Below, piece after piece: positions 6,400 to 13,525 of a stretch of DNA of 19,638 nt. Under the pieces are notes generated by a model that was given only the letters and a program-made list of their open reading frames with translations, searched no databases and had not been told where the DNA came from. The stretch comes from CAYLJJ01 sp964384025. Its GTDB lineage: Bacteria > Myxococcota_A > Bradymonadia > UBA7976 > UBA1532. Both the position numbers and the translations under genes were made by a program. Positions within the stretch are counted from its first letter, which is position 1, and every line of letters starts with the position of its first letter. The stretch lies in NCBI GenBank assembly GCA_964384025.1, contig CAYLJJ010000109.1, positions 1-19,638 of the forward strand. Reading direction: 5' to 3'.

Positions 6400-7119
6400 T
6401 CAGCGTTTACGGTTCTTGCGACGGCTCTTCTTAGCCAGCTTTCGTTTGCGTTTCTTGCCTTTTTGCTGAGCCCGACTTTGAGGCTTACGAGGACCCTGCT
6501 CCCACGGTTCTCTCTCGAGTTGTTCGAGAGGCATCTCTAGGAGGCGAGGCATCACCTCATTCTCTCTATCAGGGAGCGTGTTTGGGAAACGACCTGGATT
6601 TGCATTGTATATTAACGTAAATTCATCGATTCCTTCCTGGCTACTCATGTCAAATCCAGCTTCAAATCCATAAGTAAAAAATGACTTTGACATACTAAAG
6701 TATCGATGGTCTCCGAGCCTCTCCTCCATCTTTAATGCCGTAGACTCATTAAGGACTCTAGAACATACTCTAGCATTGTCTGAGTTGAACTTACGCGAGG
6801 CAAATCTGAAGAACGCTCTAATCTCTTGTATAGCAAGGTGAGCTTTCTTAGGATCCATAACCACTTTACGTGGGAATAAATGGATCAAAATCCAATACAG
6901 GTCTTCAGGACGAAGACTTGCTGGACCCATATGTCCATAGTCCAGAGAATACTGGAAGACAACGCTAAGATAAGTGTTTTCAATTTCAGTGAAGGACTCT
7001 CCTTCAGGAGAGTTCCAAAAGAGTCGGAGTATTTCATCTACCCATTCATCGAAATAACCATCTCTTTCATAATCCTCACGATCAAACAGTGGTTCATCCC
7101 ATCTGAATTTTTTAATCAT
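6400..7119 (-). CDS. Unknown helical protein with a polybasic tail, first gene of the operon
   Basis: The protein has 239 residues, with AGGAATAAAT just before the ATG at 7119. Residues about 17-110 follow a pattern I recall from SEC-C-associated proteins: acidic 'D.fl..w.deil.lf..SpEg', then SVVFQYSLDYG, a 'lrpeDl..iLi.lFPRKVV' segment and an 'aiqeiraFfrF' helix. The C-terminal 29 residues are almost entirely basic (KGKKRKRKLAKKSRRKNRKR) where relatives tend to have a zinc-binding SEC-C tail. A single Cys is present, so no zinc ribbon is possible. AT-richer than the flanking IS elements. Function is unknown; the tail suggests contact with RNA or DNA. Confidence 0.75.
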   Translation of the reverse strand: MIKKFRWDEPLFDREDYERDGYFDEWVDEILRLFWNSPEGESFTEIENTYLSVVFQYSLDYGHMGPASLRPEDLYWILIHLFPRKVVMDPKKAHLAIQEIRAFFRFASRKFNSDNARVCSRVLNESTALKMEERLGDHRYFSMSKSFFTYGFEAGFDMSSQEGIDEFTLIYNANPGRFPNTLPDRENEVMPRLLEMPLEQLEREPWEQGPRKPQSRAQQKGKKRKRKLAKKSRRKNRKR

Positions 7120-7377
7120 ATTTATTCCTATAGAAACCGGCGGAGAGAGAGCCTCTTTGTCCTTGTTTTTGGAGTATCTGAGCCAAGCAGGAAAGCTTCG
7201 AGCGTTAACCCGACTTTAAGCCCAAATTGGAGAAAATTCAGAGAATTTTGAAGAGAAAGAGAGACGATCTCTATCGTTTTCTTGAAGAGAGGTGAGAAAA
7301 GAGACAATACAGAGATTAGAGGGGTTTGAACTCCAGAGAGTAGAAGGGCATAAGCCTTTGAATAAAGGATAGAAAGC

Positions 7378-7410
7378 AAAAAAAACGCCCTGGTTGACAT
7401 GATCAGGGCG
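7378..7410 (-). terminator. Strong rho-independent terminator (minus strand)
   Basis: A perfect 7-bp stem, CGCCCTG (7386-7392) with CAGGGCG (7404-7410), has an 11-base loop. Read on the minus strand it is followed by eight T (7385 down to 7378). On the plus strand only TTTT follows, so it may act weakly both ways. It must end a transcript arriving from the right, yet no confident minus-strand gene lies between here and 10427. Confidence 0.75.
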
Positions 7411-7560
7411 GTTTTAAGTGAACCTAAGCCCAAACCATTAAGTCCAGACTACGATTGCTCCCCCTTCGGGGCGTTACCGCGAACCACTAAAGAGAGAATA
7501 GTCTTTCAAAACAGCCGCTTAAGGAGCCCTTGATGGTTGTGTACCAAAAGGGGCCTTATA

Positions 7561-7758
7561 ATGACCTACGCTAAACAACGTGCGGCAGCAAGAGATACGG
7601 AATTGGATCTTTTGTCAAGATGGTTTTTTTCGTGTCTGAAAAATAATCGTAGCCGACAAAATGTAGGCGGCCACATTGAGACTGCGGCGATACCGCGAGA
7701 CAAGCGCCAGCCCGCTGAGCATCAACCTTTCGTTCCCCTCTGCAAGAGTGCATCTTAA
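7561..7758 (+). CDS. Weak 65-residue hypothetical ORF
   Basis: The ATG at 7561 has a GGGG about 8 bp upstream and opens MTYAKQRAAARDTELDLLSR. The remainder is basic and low in recognisable structure. No family recognised. It precedes the ATPase fragment by 29 bp on the same strand, so it could be a small partner gene, a truncated gene or chance. Confidence 0.25.
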   Translation: MTYAKQRAAARDTELDLLSRWFFSCLKNNRSRQNVGGHIETAAIPRDKRQPAEHQPFVPLCKSAS

Positions 7759-7787
7759 ACAGACCATCGCGCCTGGGAGAACATGCC

Positions 7788-8117
7788 TTGACTGAACCTT
7801 CTTCGAACAACACGCCTCAAGCGCAGACGAGATTGATGCACCTCCGCCTCAAGAATTATCGGTGCTTTGAGGCTCAGACATTCGAGCTCGATCCCCGCTT
7901 TAGCTTGCTCATCGGAGACAATGGGGATGGAAAATCGGCGATCCTGGAAGCCCTTGCGGTTGCTCTACGCGCCTTCTTCTTAGGAATTCCAGGCGTTGCT
8001 TCTCAGGGAATCCCGCGCGAAGCCACCCGACGCATCACTTATGACTTCGAGGGACTCATCAGCCTCCAACCCCAACTCCCTGTGGAAGTTGAAGCCAAAG
8101 GGCTCATCCAAGGCAAT
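7788..8117 (+). pseudogene. P-loop (RecF/SMC-like AAA) ATPase, N-terminal 110 residues, cut by IS copy B
   Basis: Starts at TTG 7788 (GGGAG 8 bp upstream) or ATG 7836. The core LRLKNYRCFEAQTFEL, then LLIGDNGDGKSAILEALAVAL, is the N-terminus of AAA_15/21/23-type ATPases with Walker A GDNGDGKS. The frame enters the IS at 8118 and stops in it (8195). The rest (Q-loop, signature, Walker B) is not found downstream of the IS, so it was lost rather than merely interrupted. Overcoming-lysogeny-type and PtuA-like defence ATPases share this N-terminus, but so do many other proteins, so defence is only a possibility. Confidence 0.75.
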
Positions 8118-9431
8118 CCCGCCCTGTACAAAAATAGAATCGCGCAAAAATCCGCAATGATTCTCGTCGATTACAATTCCGGAATCTGGCGATGATTCAG
8201 CCTGTCCTGAAGGGCTAGGAGCATCTTCGACGAGCCCTTGCCCCTTGCTCCTCGAAGGCCACAGGCCGATCCTCAACTCCATGAACACTTCGCTCCCACC
8301 AGCCCTCAAGCTCATCCTCATCTTCCTCACCGCCTGGGTCAACCGCCAACAGCGCGACGTCATCGAGTACCTCCGTCCTCCGCCAGCAGTTGGGCAACCG
8401 ACGCCTCCACCTGAGCAATGATCAGCGTCGTCGCCTCGCTGTCAAAGGGAAGGTCCTGGGCTGCAAGATCCTTGAAGAGGTCGCTGGCATCGTCACTCCC
8501 GAGACCATCCTGCGCTGGTACCGGCGCTTGGTCGCCAGGAAGTACGACGGCTCCAGGGGCCGTAGAGCGGGGCGCCCCAGGACCAAGCAGGAGGTGGTTG
8601 ACCTGGTGCTCAAGATGGCGAGGGAGAACCCCAGTTGGGGCTACAGTCGCATCCAGGGCGCCTTGATGAACCTGGGAGCCTCCATCAGCCGCAGCACCAT
8701 CAAGAACATCCTCGTTGAGCATGGCCTGGAGCCTGCCCCTGAGCGCCGCAAGCGCACGCCCTGGAAGACCTTCCTCCAGGCCCATTGGGGAGCCATCAGG
8801 GCTACCGACTTCTTCAGCGTCGAGGTCCTCAAGCACCACGGCCTCGTCCGCTACTTGGTCTTCTTCGTCATGGACCTCAAGACCCGCAAAGTTGAGATCG
8901 CGGGGGTCACGCCTGCTCCAGACGGGCGATGGATGCTGCGGGTGGCCCGTGGCCTCACCGATGCCTTCGATGGCTTCCTCCTTGGCGCTCGCTACCCCAT
9001 CGTGGATCGGGATCCACTCTAAACCCAAGCCTTCCGAGATCTGCTGGCTCAGAGCGGCTGCCAAGTTTTTCGACTGCCCTCTCACAGTCCCAACCTCAAC
9101 GCCTTCGCCGAGCGCTTCGTCCTCTCCGTCAAGTCTGAGTGCCTCAACAAGCTCATCCCCCTCAGCGAGGCCCATCTCCGGGAAGCTCTGAAGCGCCTGG
9201 GAGGGGTGCTGAAGTTCTATCACCGTGAGGCTGCCTGAGAACTCCCAGGTTCGGGCATATCACTACGCAGCGGAGCCGAAGCCCCAGGGCTGAGTTGGAT
9301 AGCTGTGTCCAGGTTCTTCAAGGCGGGCTCCCCAAACTCCAAACTTCGGCCGAAAATCCGGTTTTCAACGCTACTCGAAGCCCTCAAAACCACTCGACTT
9401 TCTCCGCGATCCTATTTTTGTACAGGACGGG
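8118..9431 (+). mobile_element. IS481/IS3-type insertion sequence, copy B (1314 bp)
   Basis: The left end starts CCCGCCCTGTACAAAAATAG and the right end closes TTTTTGTACAGGACGGG, the same family as copy A. It is shorter than A by a 14-bp and a 108-bp deletion, which together account for the length difference. The left end splits an ATPase gene and the right end abuts the IS1-family pseudogene. The flanking bases do not match, so no target duplication remains and the flanks were probably rearranged. Confidence 0.85.
8281..9238 (+). pseudogene. DDE transposase of IS copy B: frameshift, TAA and in-frame deletion
   Basis: It starts MNTSLPPALKLIL as in copy A. A 14-bp deletion after the codons for VIEYL (near 8373) shifts the frame; the original frame resumes by 8390. 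The TAA after VDRDPL (9020-9022) is identical to copy A. A 108-bp (36-codon) in-frame deletion then removes the region matching 4203-4310 of copy A, including the HYHEERPHQGLGN segment. The catalytic Asp, Asp and Glu codons are still present. It is inactive by any reading. Confidence 0.85.
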
Positions 9432-9436
9432 TTCTG

Positions 9437-10299
9437 ATGAATTGCCCGAGGTGCGAGTCTAACAATATTGTAAAGAATGGCTCTATCCATAATCAATGGT
9501 CCGGTCACTTTTTGAGGAGACAATAAGCCCACTGGCGTAACCTGGCGTAACCTGTTGAAACCATTAGCACCAGTTGCTGAGACTCCTGGGACCGAATTTC
9601 AATGATTTCAAGGGTTTACAAAAACTGACCGGACTGTTGCATAATGGCAAGCAAAAATACAAATGTAATCGTTGTGGGAGGCAATTTGTTGAAAATCCGA
9701 GCAACAGGTCTTTGACGAAAGATCAGACGGGTTTAATAGACAGGCTTCTACTTGAGAGAATCTCGTTTGCGGGGATATCCCGAATTATTAAGGTCTCGAA
9801 AAGAACAATACAAACTTATGTAAACGATAAATTTGACAGAATCCCCAGAAAAATCCACGTATTGCAGAAATATGCGGGTAAGATAATGATCGAGTGTGAT
9901 GAAACGTGGTCATTTATTGGGGACAAGAAAAACAAGGTATGAACATGGCTGGCTATAGGCGTGAAAACCAGAGAAATCGTAGGGTTCAACGCAGAAAATC
10001 GCGGTGAGGATGGGGCAAGGGGGCTATGGGAATCATTGCCACCAGTATACCGACAACGCGCTATCTGTTACACGGATTTCTGGGAGGCATACGCCAAAAT
10101 TTTTCCATCCAAAAGAGATAGAGCTATAAACAAGGGGAATGGGTTGATAAATCATATTGAGAGGTTGAGCTGTACGCTTCTGTAAAGGATATCGCGGCTT
10201 GTTCGCAAGACCTTGTCATTTTCAAAGAAACTTAAAAATCATATCGGCTCCATATGGAATTTCATTCATGATTATAACGCTAAACTGAGAAGAATCTAA
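9437..10299 (+). pseudogene. IS1-family transposase pseudogene, split by a MITE
   Basis: The opening MNCPRCESNNIVKNGSIHN (9437-9493) is the zinc-finger start of IS1-type transposases. After the MITE the sequence resumes as GKQKYKCNRCGRQFVENPSN, then TIECDE-like IECDETWSF, CYTDFWEAY and IERL, which hold the DDE residues, and ends with RLVRKTLSFSKKL to 10299. Besides the insertion, which shifts the frame, there is a TGA in place of a Trp codon (9940-9942) and a TAA in place of a Gln codon in HIERLSCTLL-stop-RISRL. Only 5 bp separate its ATG from IS copy B, so its left inverted repeat is gone. The right end is not clearly identified. Confidence 0.85.
9494..9639. repeat. MITE copy 2, 146 bp, with 6-bp target duplication
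   Basis: The left end CAATGGTCCGGTCACTTTTT pairs with the reverse complement of the right end, CAACAGTCCGGTCAGTTTTT. It is flanked by CATAAT on both sides (9488-9493 and 9640-9645). Removing the element plus one CATAAT restores the IS1 transposase reading frame exactly (SIHN-GKQKYKC), which proves an insertion and fixes both boundaries. It carries no gene. Its interior repeats GGCGTAACCT twice (9534-9551). The transposase that moved it is not in the window. Confidence 0.88.
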
Positions 10300-10426
10300 A
10301 GATCACTACATCTTCATCACCATCCCCGCGAAACTATCACCATCATCTCCTAATTTCGACACTCCGAAGGTAGAGCTGCTCCCTCCCCGCTTCAAGTGAG
10401 ATTTGAGGTGAGGTGGTGCTTTGACG

Positions 10427-11090
10427 TCAGCAAACCCAATCGAGTTGAGTGGGGGGCGGCCGCGGGGGATGGATGAAGGGTGGGGTTGTCGGGAGGCCGA
10501 GGTGGGCGAGGATCCGGGTGATGACGGCGGGCTCGGTGATGTGAGCGATGAGCCGCATGCGGCCTTGGCAGGCGGGGCAAAGGAGCACATCAACGCCAAA
10601 GACGCGCATCATCAGCGCGGTCCATGAGAAGCGCTTGCGGCCGCCGGGGGACTTGGGGGTCGGGCGTGGCCCATCGAGATGGCGCGAGCGTCAGCGGCAC
10701 CGTCGAGTTTGAGAGGCCCGTGCACGATGAGCCCGCGCAGTGGCGAGGCCGGCGCGAACACCCCGTGGTAGCGAACCAAATTTGTCCGTGACGCGGGAAT
10801 CAAAGACGCAAGGCGTCCGATGAAGTCGAGTGGATCGAAGATGAGTTGCTTGGTGCCGTCTGCCCAGGGCTGGCGAAGCTGCAGCACCACCCGCCCATCT
10901 TCGAGCAGCTGCAGTCGCTTGTTCGACACCGGTGGCCGGGCGATGTACCGGCAGAGTCGCTCCAACGCATCCCCCTCGTCAGCGGAGACGTACACCGCCG
11001 CGTTGAGGCTGAAGCCTGCCTGGAGCTTGGAGAGCTGAGCTTGGGAAAGTGTCTGAAAAACACATACTTGGTTGAGGTCGTTTATCCCGC
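10427..11090 (-). pseudogene. IS91-like transposase, degenerate C-terminal half, copy 1
   Basis: The frame reads LQAGFSLNAAVYVSADEGDA, ERLCRYIARPP, TKQLIFDPLDFIGRLASLIP, RYHGVFAPASPLR. After a frameshift near 10655 it continues GGRKRFSWTALMMRVFGVDV, LLCPACQGRMRLIAHITEPA and VITRILAHLGLP. This order (RY..RPP, FDPLDF, YHGVFAP, CP.C.GRM, ILxHLGLP) is the C-terminal half of IS91/IS801-type rolling-circle transposases. The N-terminal HUH/Tyr region is missing and the left limit near 11090 is approximate. The 127 bp after it (10300-10426) hold no gene. Confidence 0.75.
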
Positions 11091-11173
11091 CTATAAGCCA
11101 TGGGGCGGATGGTGTCGCGGGGGTTCTTGAGCGCGGCGCAGATGGAGGCGTCGGCGCCCTACGCGCTGCGTTT

Positions 11174-12139
11174 CTAGACCGCGCGGAGTCGTTGGGGATC
11201 GAGGCGCTCGTTGAGGGTCTGCAGGAGGGCGCGCCGCTCACGCCGCAGGGCGCCCGGCGTCCGCCCCGTGGCGGCCTTGAAGGCGCGCCCGAAGGAGGCC
11301 GCCGAGCTGTAACCAAAACCCGAGGCGACCTCCTCCACGGTCATCCCCCGCTCCCGGAGCCACCGTGCGGCGATCTGCATGCGCCAACGGCTCCAGTAGG
11401 ACATGGGGGGCTGGCCGACGAGGGTGGTAAAGCGCTCGGAGAAGATCGTCCTCGACGCCCCCACCGTCCGCGCCAACTCCTCGAGGGTCCAGTGACGCTC
11501 GGGCGCGTCGTGGATGAGCCCCAGCGCCCGCCCCACCACCGGATCTCCGAGGCCGCGCACGATCCCGGGGCCTTGCGCCTCGGACCCTAACCAATCCCGG
11601 ATGGCCTCGATCACCAGAACCTCGGCGAGGCGGGAGATCATCACCTCCACCCCCGGCTGGGGATCCATCGCCTCCTGGGCCATCAGCTCATGGATGAGTC
11701 GGAGCCGTGAGGAGGGGGAGGAGCGGATGAGATTGGGGAGCGCGGCGATGAGGGGGTGGGGTTCGAACACCAAGCTGCCCGTCACGAGGTGGGCTCGTGG
11801 CCCCTCGCCCCCCACGCGGGTGACGCAGAGGTTGCGCACGGCGACCCAGTCGAGCTCGTCGATGGGGGTGGCGCGTGTCCCCTCGGCGTCGAGCAGCTCG
11901 TGTTCGGAGCCGTGCGGGAGGAGCAGGAAGTCACCGGCGCTCAACTCGAGACATTGACCCTCCACGCGCGCCAAGCAGCGCCCCTGGGCGACGAAGATCA
12001 TGTAGGCGGCCTCCTCGGAGGGGAGGAGGCCGATACCCCAGGGGGCACCGAGGAGGGATTGGCAATAGCAGCTCTCCTGGATCCGCAGCCCGTGGAGCAG
12101 CGCGTCATCGGGGCTGCGCCCGCGTCCTCGTCGATGCAT
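11174..12139 (-). CDS. AraC-family transcriptional regulator
   Basis: The protein has 321 residues, starting at ATG 12139 after GGAGAGGAT. The N-terminal half (about 20-150) is a cupin-like sensor (GRCLARVEGQCLELSAGDFL, LLPHGSEHEL) and the C-terminal half (about 205-300) carries two helix-turn-helix motifs: WTLEELARTVGASRTIFSERF, then VEEVASGFGYSSAASFGRAF followed by TGRTPGALRR. This is the cupin_6-type layout typical of regulators next to oxidoreductases. It is divergent from the mdaB-like gene with a 96-bp gap, so it most likely controls it. A longer open frame reaches 12814 only because it runs antisense through mdaB. Confidence 0.9.
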   Translation of the reverse strand: MHRRGRGRSPDDALLHGLRIQESCYCQSLLGAPWGIGLLPSEEAAYMIFVAQGRCLARVEGQCLELSAGDFLLLPHGSEHELLDAEGTRATPIDELDWVAVRNLCVTRVGGEGPRAHLVTGSLVFEPHPLIAALPNLIRSSPSSRLRLIHELMAQEAMDPQPGVEVMISRLAEVLVIEAIRDWLGSEAQGPGIVRGLGDPVVGRALGLIHDAPERHWTLEELARTVGASRTIFSERFTTLVGQPPMSYWSRWRMQIAARWLRERGMTVEEVASGFGYSSAASFGRAFKAATGRTPGALRRERRALLQTLNERLDPQRLRAV

Positions 12140-12235
12140 ATCCTCTCCGGACGATCTGGTAAGGATTCCGGGAAAACTAGCATGGTCCTCTGGCTGAGGG
12201 CGCTCTAAGTTTCGGGGGTCACCGAGGAGAGCCCC
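12140..12235. promoter_or_regulatory. Divergent regulator/mdaB intergenic control region
   Basis: This 96-bp gap must hold both promoters and the regulator's site. An inverted pair TCCGGA...TCCGG spans about 12146-12171 and is a possible operator. GAGGAG at 12224-12229 is the ribosome site of mdaB, 6 bp before its ATG. No strong -35/-10 pair is visible, which fits activator dependence. Confidence 0.45.
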
Positions 12236-12835
12236 ATGAAGAAGGTCCTGATCATCAACGCCCACGAGCCCTACCCCTTCGCCCCCGGCAAGCTCAACGG
12301 CGCCCTCGCGGAGCGGGCGCGCGCCTACCTCGAGTCCCAGGGGTACGAGATCCGCCTGACCGCCGTCATCGATGAGATCGACGTGGAGGTAGAGATCGAG
12401 AAGCATGTTTGGGCTGATGTGATCCTGTTCCAGACGCCGATCTACTGGATGGGCGTCTCCGCGGCCTGCAAGCGCTACATGGACACGGTCTACAGCGCGG
12501 GGATGGACGGGCGCCTCTGCGACGGCGACGGGCGCACGCGCAAGGATCCGAGCAAGCAGTACGGCTCGGGGGGAAGCCTGGTGGGGAGGCGCTATATGAT
12601 CTCCACGACCTCCAACGCGCCGCGCGCGGCGTTCGGGGATCCGGAGCAGGTCTTCTTCGAGGGACGGACCATCGATGATCTCTTCTGGCCGATGCACCTC
12701 AACTTCCGCTTCTTCGGGATGACGGCCCTGCCGACCTTCTCCTGCTACGACGTGCTCAAGAATCCGGACATGGAGGCGGACTTCGAGCGCTTTGATGCGC
12801 ATCTGTGCGCGCACTTCCCAGGGGCTCGATCATGA
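12236..12835 (+). CDS. mdaB: NAD(P)H-dependent quinone oxidoreductase, MdaB-like
   Basis: The protein has 199 residues in a flavodoxin-like fold, close in length to E. coli MdaB. It opens KKVLIINAHEPYPFAPGKLN, the phosphate-binding loop region for FAD. It has WADVILFQTPIYWMG at about 59-73, the family's hallmark DGRTRKDPSKQYGSGG at about 99-114, and PLPTF-like ALPTFSCYDVLKNPD near 164-178. MdaB-type enzymes reduce quinones by two electrons, avoiding semiquinone radicals, in the cytoplasm. The stop overlaps the next start (ATGA), so the two genes are translationally coupled. Divergent AraC-type regulator upstream. Confidence 0.9.
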   Translation: MKKVLIINAHEPYPFAPGKLNGALAERARAYLESQGYEIRLTAVIDEIDVEVEIEKHVWADVILFQTPIYWMGVSAACKRYMDTVYSAGMDGRLCDGDGRTRKDPSKQYGSGGSLVGRRYMISTTSNAPRAAFGDPEQVFFEGRTIDDLFWPMHLNFRFFGMTALPTFSCYDVLKNPDMEADFERFDAHLCAHFPGARS

Positions 12836-13371
12836 TGACGCAGAAGCTCGCCGCGGGCGTGGTGTTCCCCGAGCTGGTCGCGATGGGTTTGGATGGTGCG
12901 CGCCGAGAGATCGCCCGCCCCGCGGAGGGGGTGGATTGGATGATGGTGGTGGTGTATCGCGGGCGTCATTGCCCGCTGTGCACGCGGTATTTGAACGAGC
13001 TGGAGGGGTTCAAGGCGCGCTTGTGGGCGATCGGCGTGGATCTCGTGGCGGTGTCGGGGGACAGCGCCGCGCAGCTGGAGGCGCATCGGGAGAGGCTGCA
13101 GGTGAGCTTCCCGCTCTTTTATGGTTTGACGACGGATCAGATGGAGGCGCTGGGGCTCTATGTCTCGATGCCGCGCTCGGTGCAGGAGACGGATCATCCC
13201 TTCCCGGAGCCGGGGCTCTTCGTGATCAACGCGGAGGGGCGGGTGCAGGTGGTGGATCTCTCCAATAACCCGTTCGTTCGCCCAGATTTGGAGTCTTTGG
13301 TGTCTGGGCTGGAGTGGATCCGCAAGCCCGAGAATGATTATCCGATTCGAGGAATGTGGCCCGAGGGCTAA
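12832..13371 (+). CDS. Peroxiredoxin-like (AhpC/TSA superfamily) protein with CPLC motif
   Basis: The protein has 179 residues from ATG 12832, which overlaps the mdaB stop by four bases; ATG 12835 is an alternative. A thioredoxin-fold core is evident: MMVVVYRGRHCPLC at about 37-50 with Cys47 and Cys50, LVAVSGDSAAQLEAHRERL, FPLFYGLT, then PGLFVINAEGRVQVVDLSNN. The Cys-x-x-Cys sits where peroxiredoxins keep the peroxidatic Cys, but the usual PxxxTxxC is replaced by RGRHC. I would call it 'peroxiredoxin-like' and not claim peroxidase activity. With mdaB it forms a redox or detoxification operon. Confidence 0.85.
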   Translation: MMTQKLAAGVVFPELVAMGLDGARREIARPAEGVDWMMVVVYRGRHCPLCTRYLNELEGFKARLWAIGVDLVAVSGDSAAQLEAHRERLQVSFPLFYGLTTDQMEALGLYVSMPRSVQETDHPFPEPGLFVINAEGRVQVVDLSNNPFVRPDLESLVSGLEWIRKPENDYPIRGMWPEG

Positions 13372-13471
13372 TGCACGCTGAGTGAAGGCGAATCTGATTG
13401 TGGTTTTGTATGGTTTTTGGGCTTTGTTTTGCTTTTTTGAGCGGTTTTTGGTTTTTTGAGCTTGTTTCGGA

Positions 13472-13519
13472 GGCGGCAGAGCCGCCGGAGCAAGTCACGG
13501 AGGTGGAGGCTTTGCCTCC
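13472..13519. repeat. Two short GC-rich hairpins (REP-like), cluster 1
   Basis: GGCGGC-AGA-GCCGCC (13472-13486) is followed by GGAGGC-TTT-GCCTCC (13505-13519). The flanking words (CAAGTCACGGAGG before, CCTCCGTTGC after) recur in cluster 2. It lies at the truncated C-terminal end of IS91-like copy 2. The T-rich 13372-13470 just before it (gcggtttttggttttttgag) has no gene. Confidence 0.6.
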
Positions 13520-13525
13520 GTTGCT

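Larger units (their letters stand above)
7120..7787. other. Gene-poor stretch upstream of the operon
   Basis: This is the likely promoter region of the minus-strand operon on its left side. Around 7215-7330 it is purine-rich on the plus strand, with a perfect AAAATTC-AGA-GAATTTT hairpin at 7232-7248. A strong minus-strand terminator lies at 7378-7410, and a CCCC-TTC-GGGG hairpin near 7462. Apart from one weak ORF (7561-7758) I see no gene I can support. The 101-residue minus frame at 7128-7433 lacks a good ribosome site, is low-complexity and runs through the terminator. Confidence 0.5.

Noticed and set aside
7128..7433. 101-residue minus-strand hydrophobic ORF
   Set aside because: It begins beyond the terminator at 7378-7410 and runs through it, is Leu/Ser low-complexity, and lacks a ribosome site.
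8118..9431. IS copy B as an autonomous active element
   Set aside because: It has a 14-bp frameshifting deletion, a TAA and a 36-codon deletion in the transposase.
11091..11316. N-terminal part of the 234-residue minus ORF as a start for IS91-like copy 1
   Set aside because: It is Pro/Arg/Ser-rich and antisense to the end of the AraC gene; IS91-like similarity begins only at the AGFSLN segment.
12140..12814. N-terminal extension of the AraC frame to a 546-residue protein
   Set aside because: This part is antisense to the clear mdaB-like gene and has no domain; ATG 12139 with GGAGAGGAT is the sensible start.
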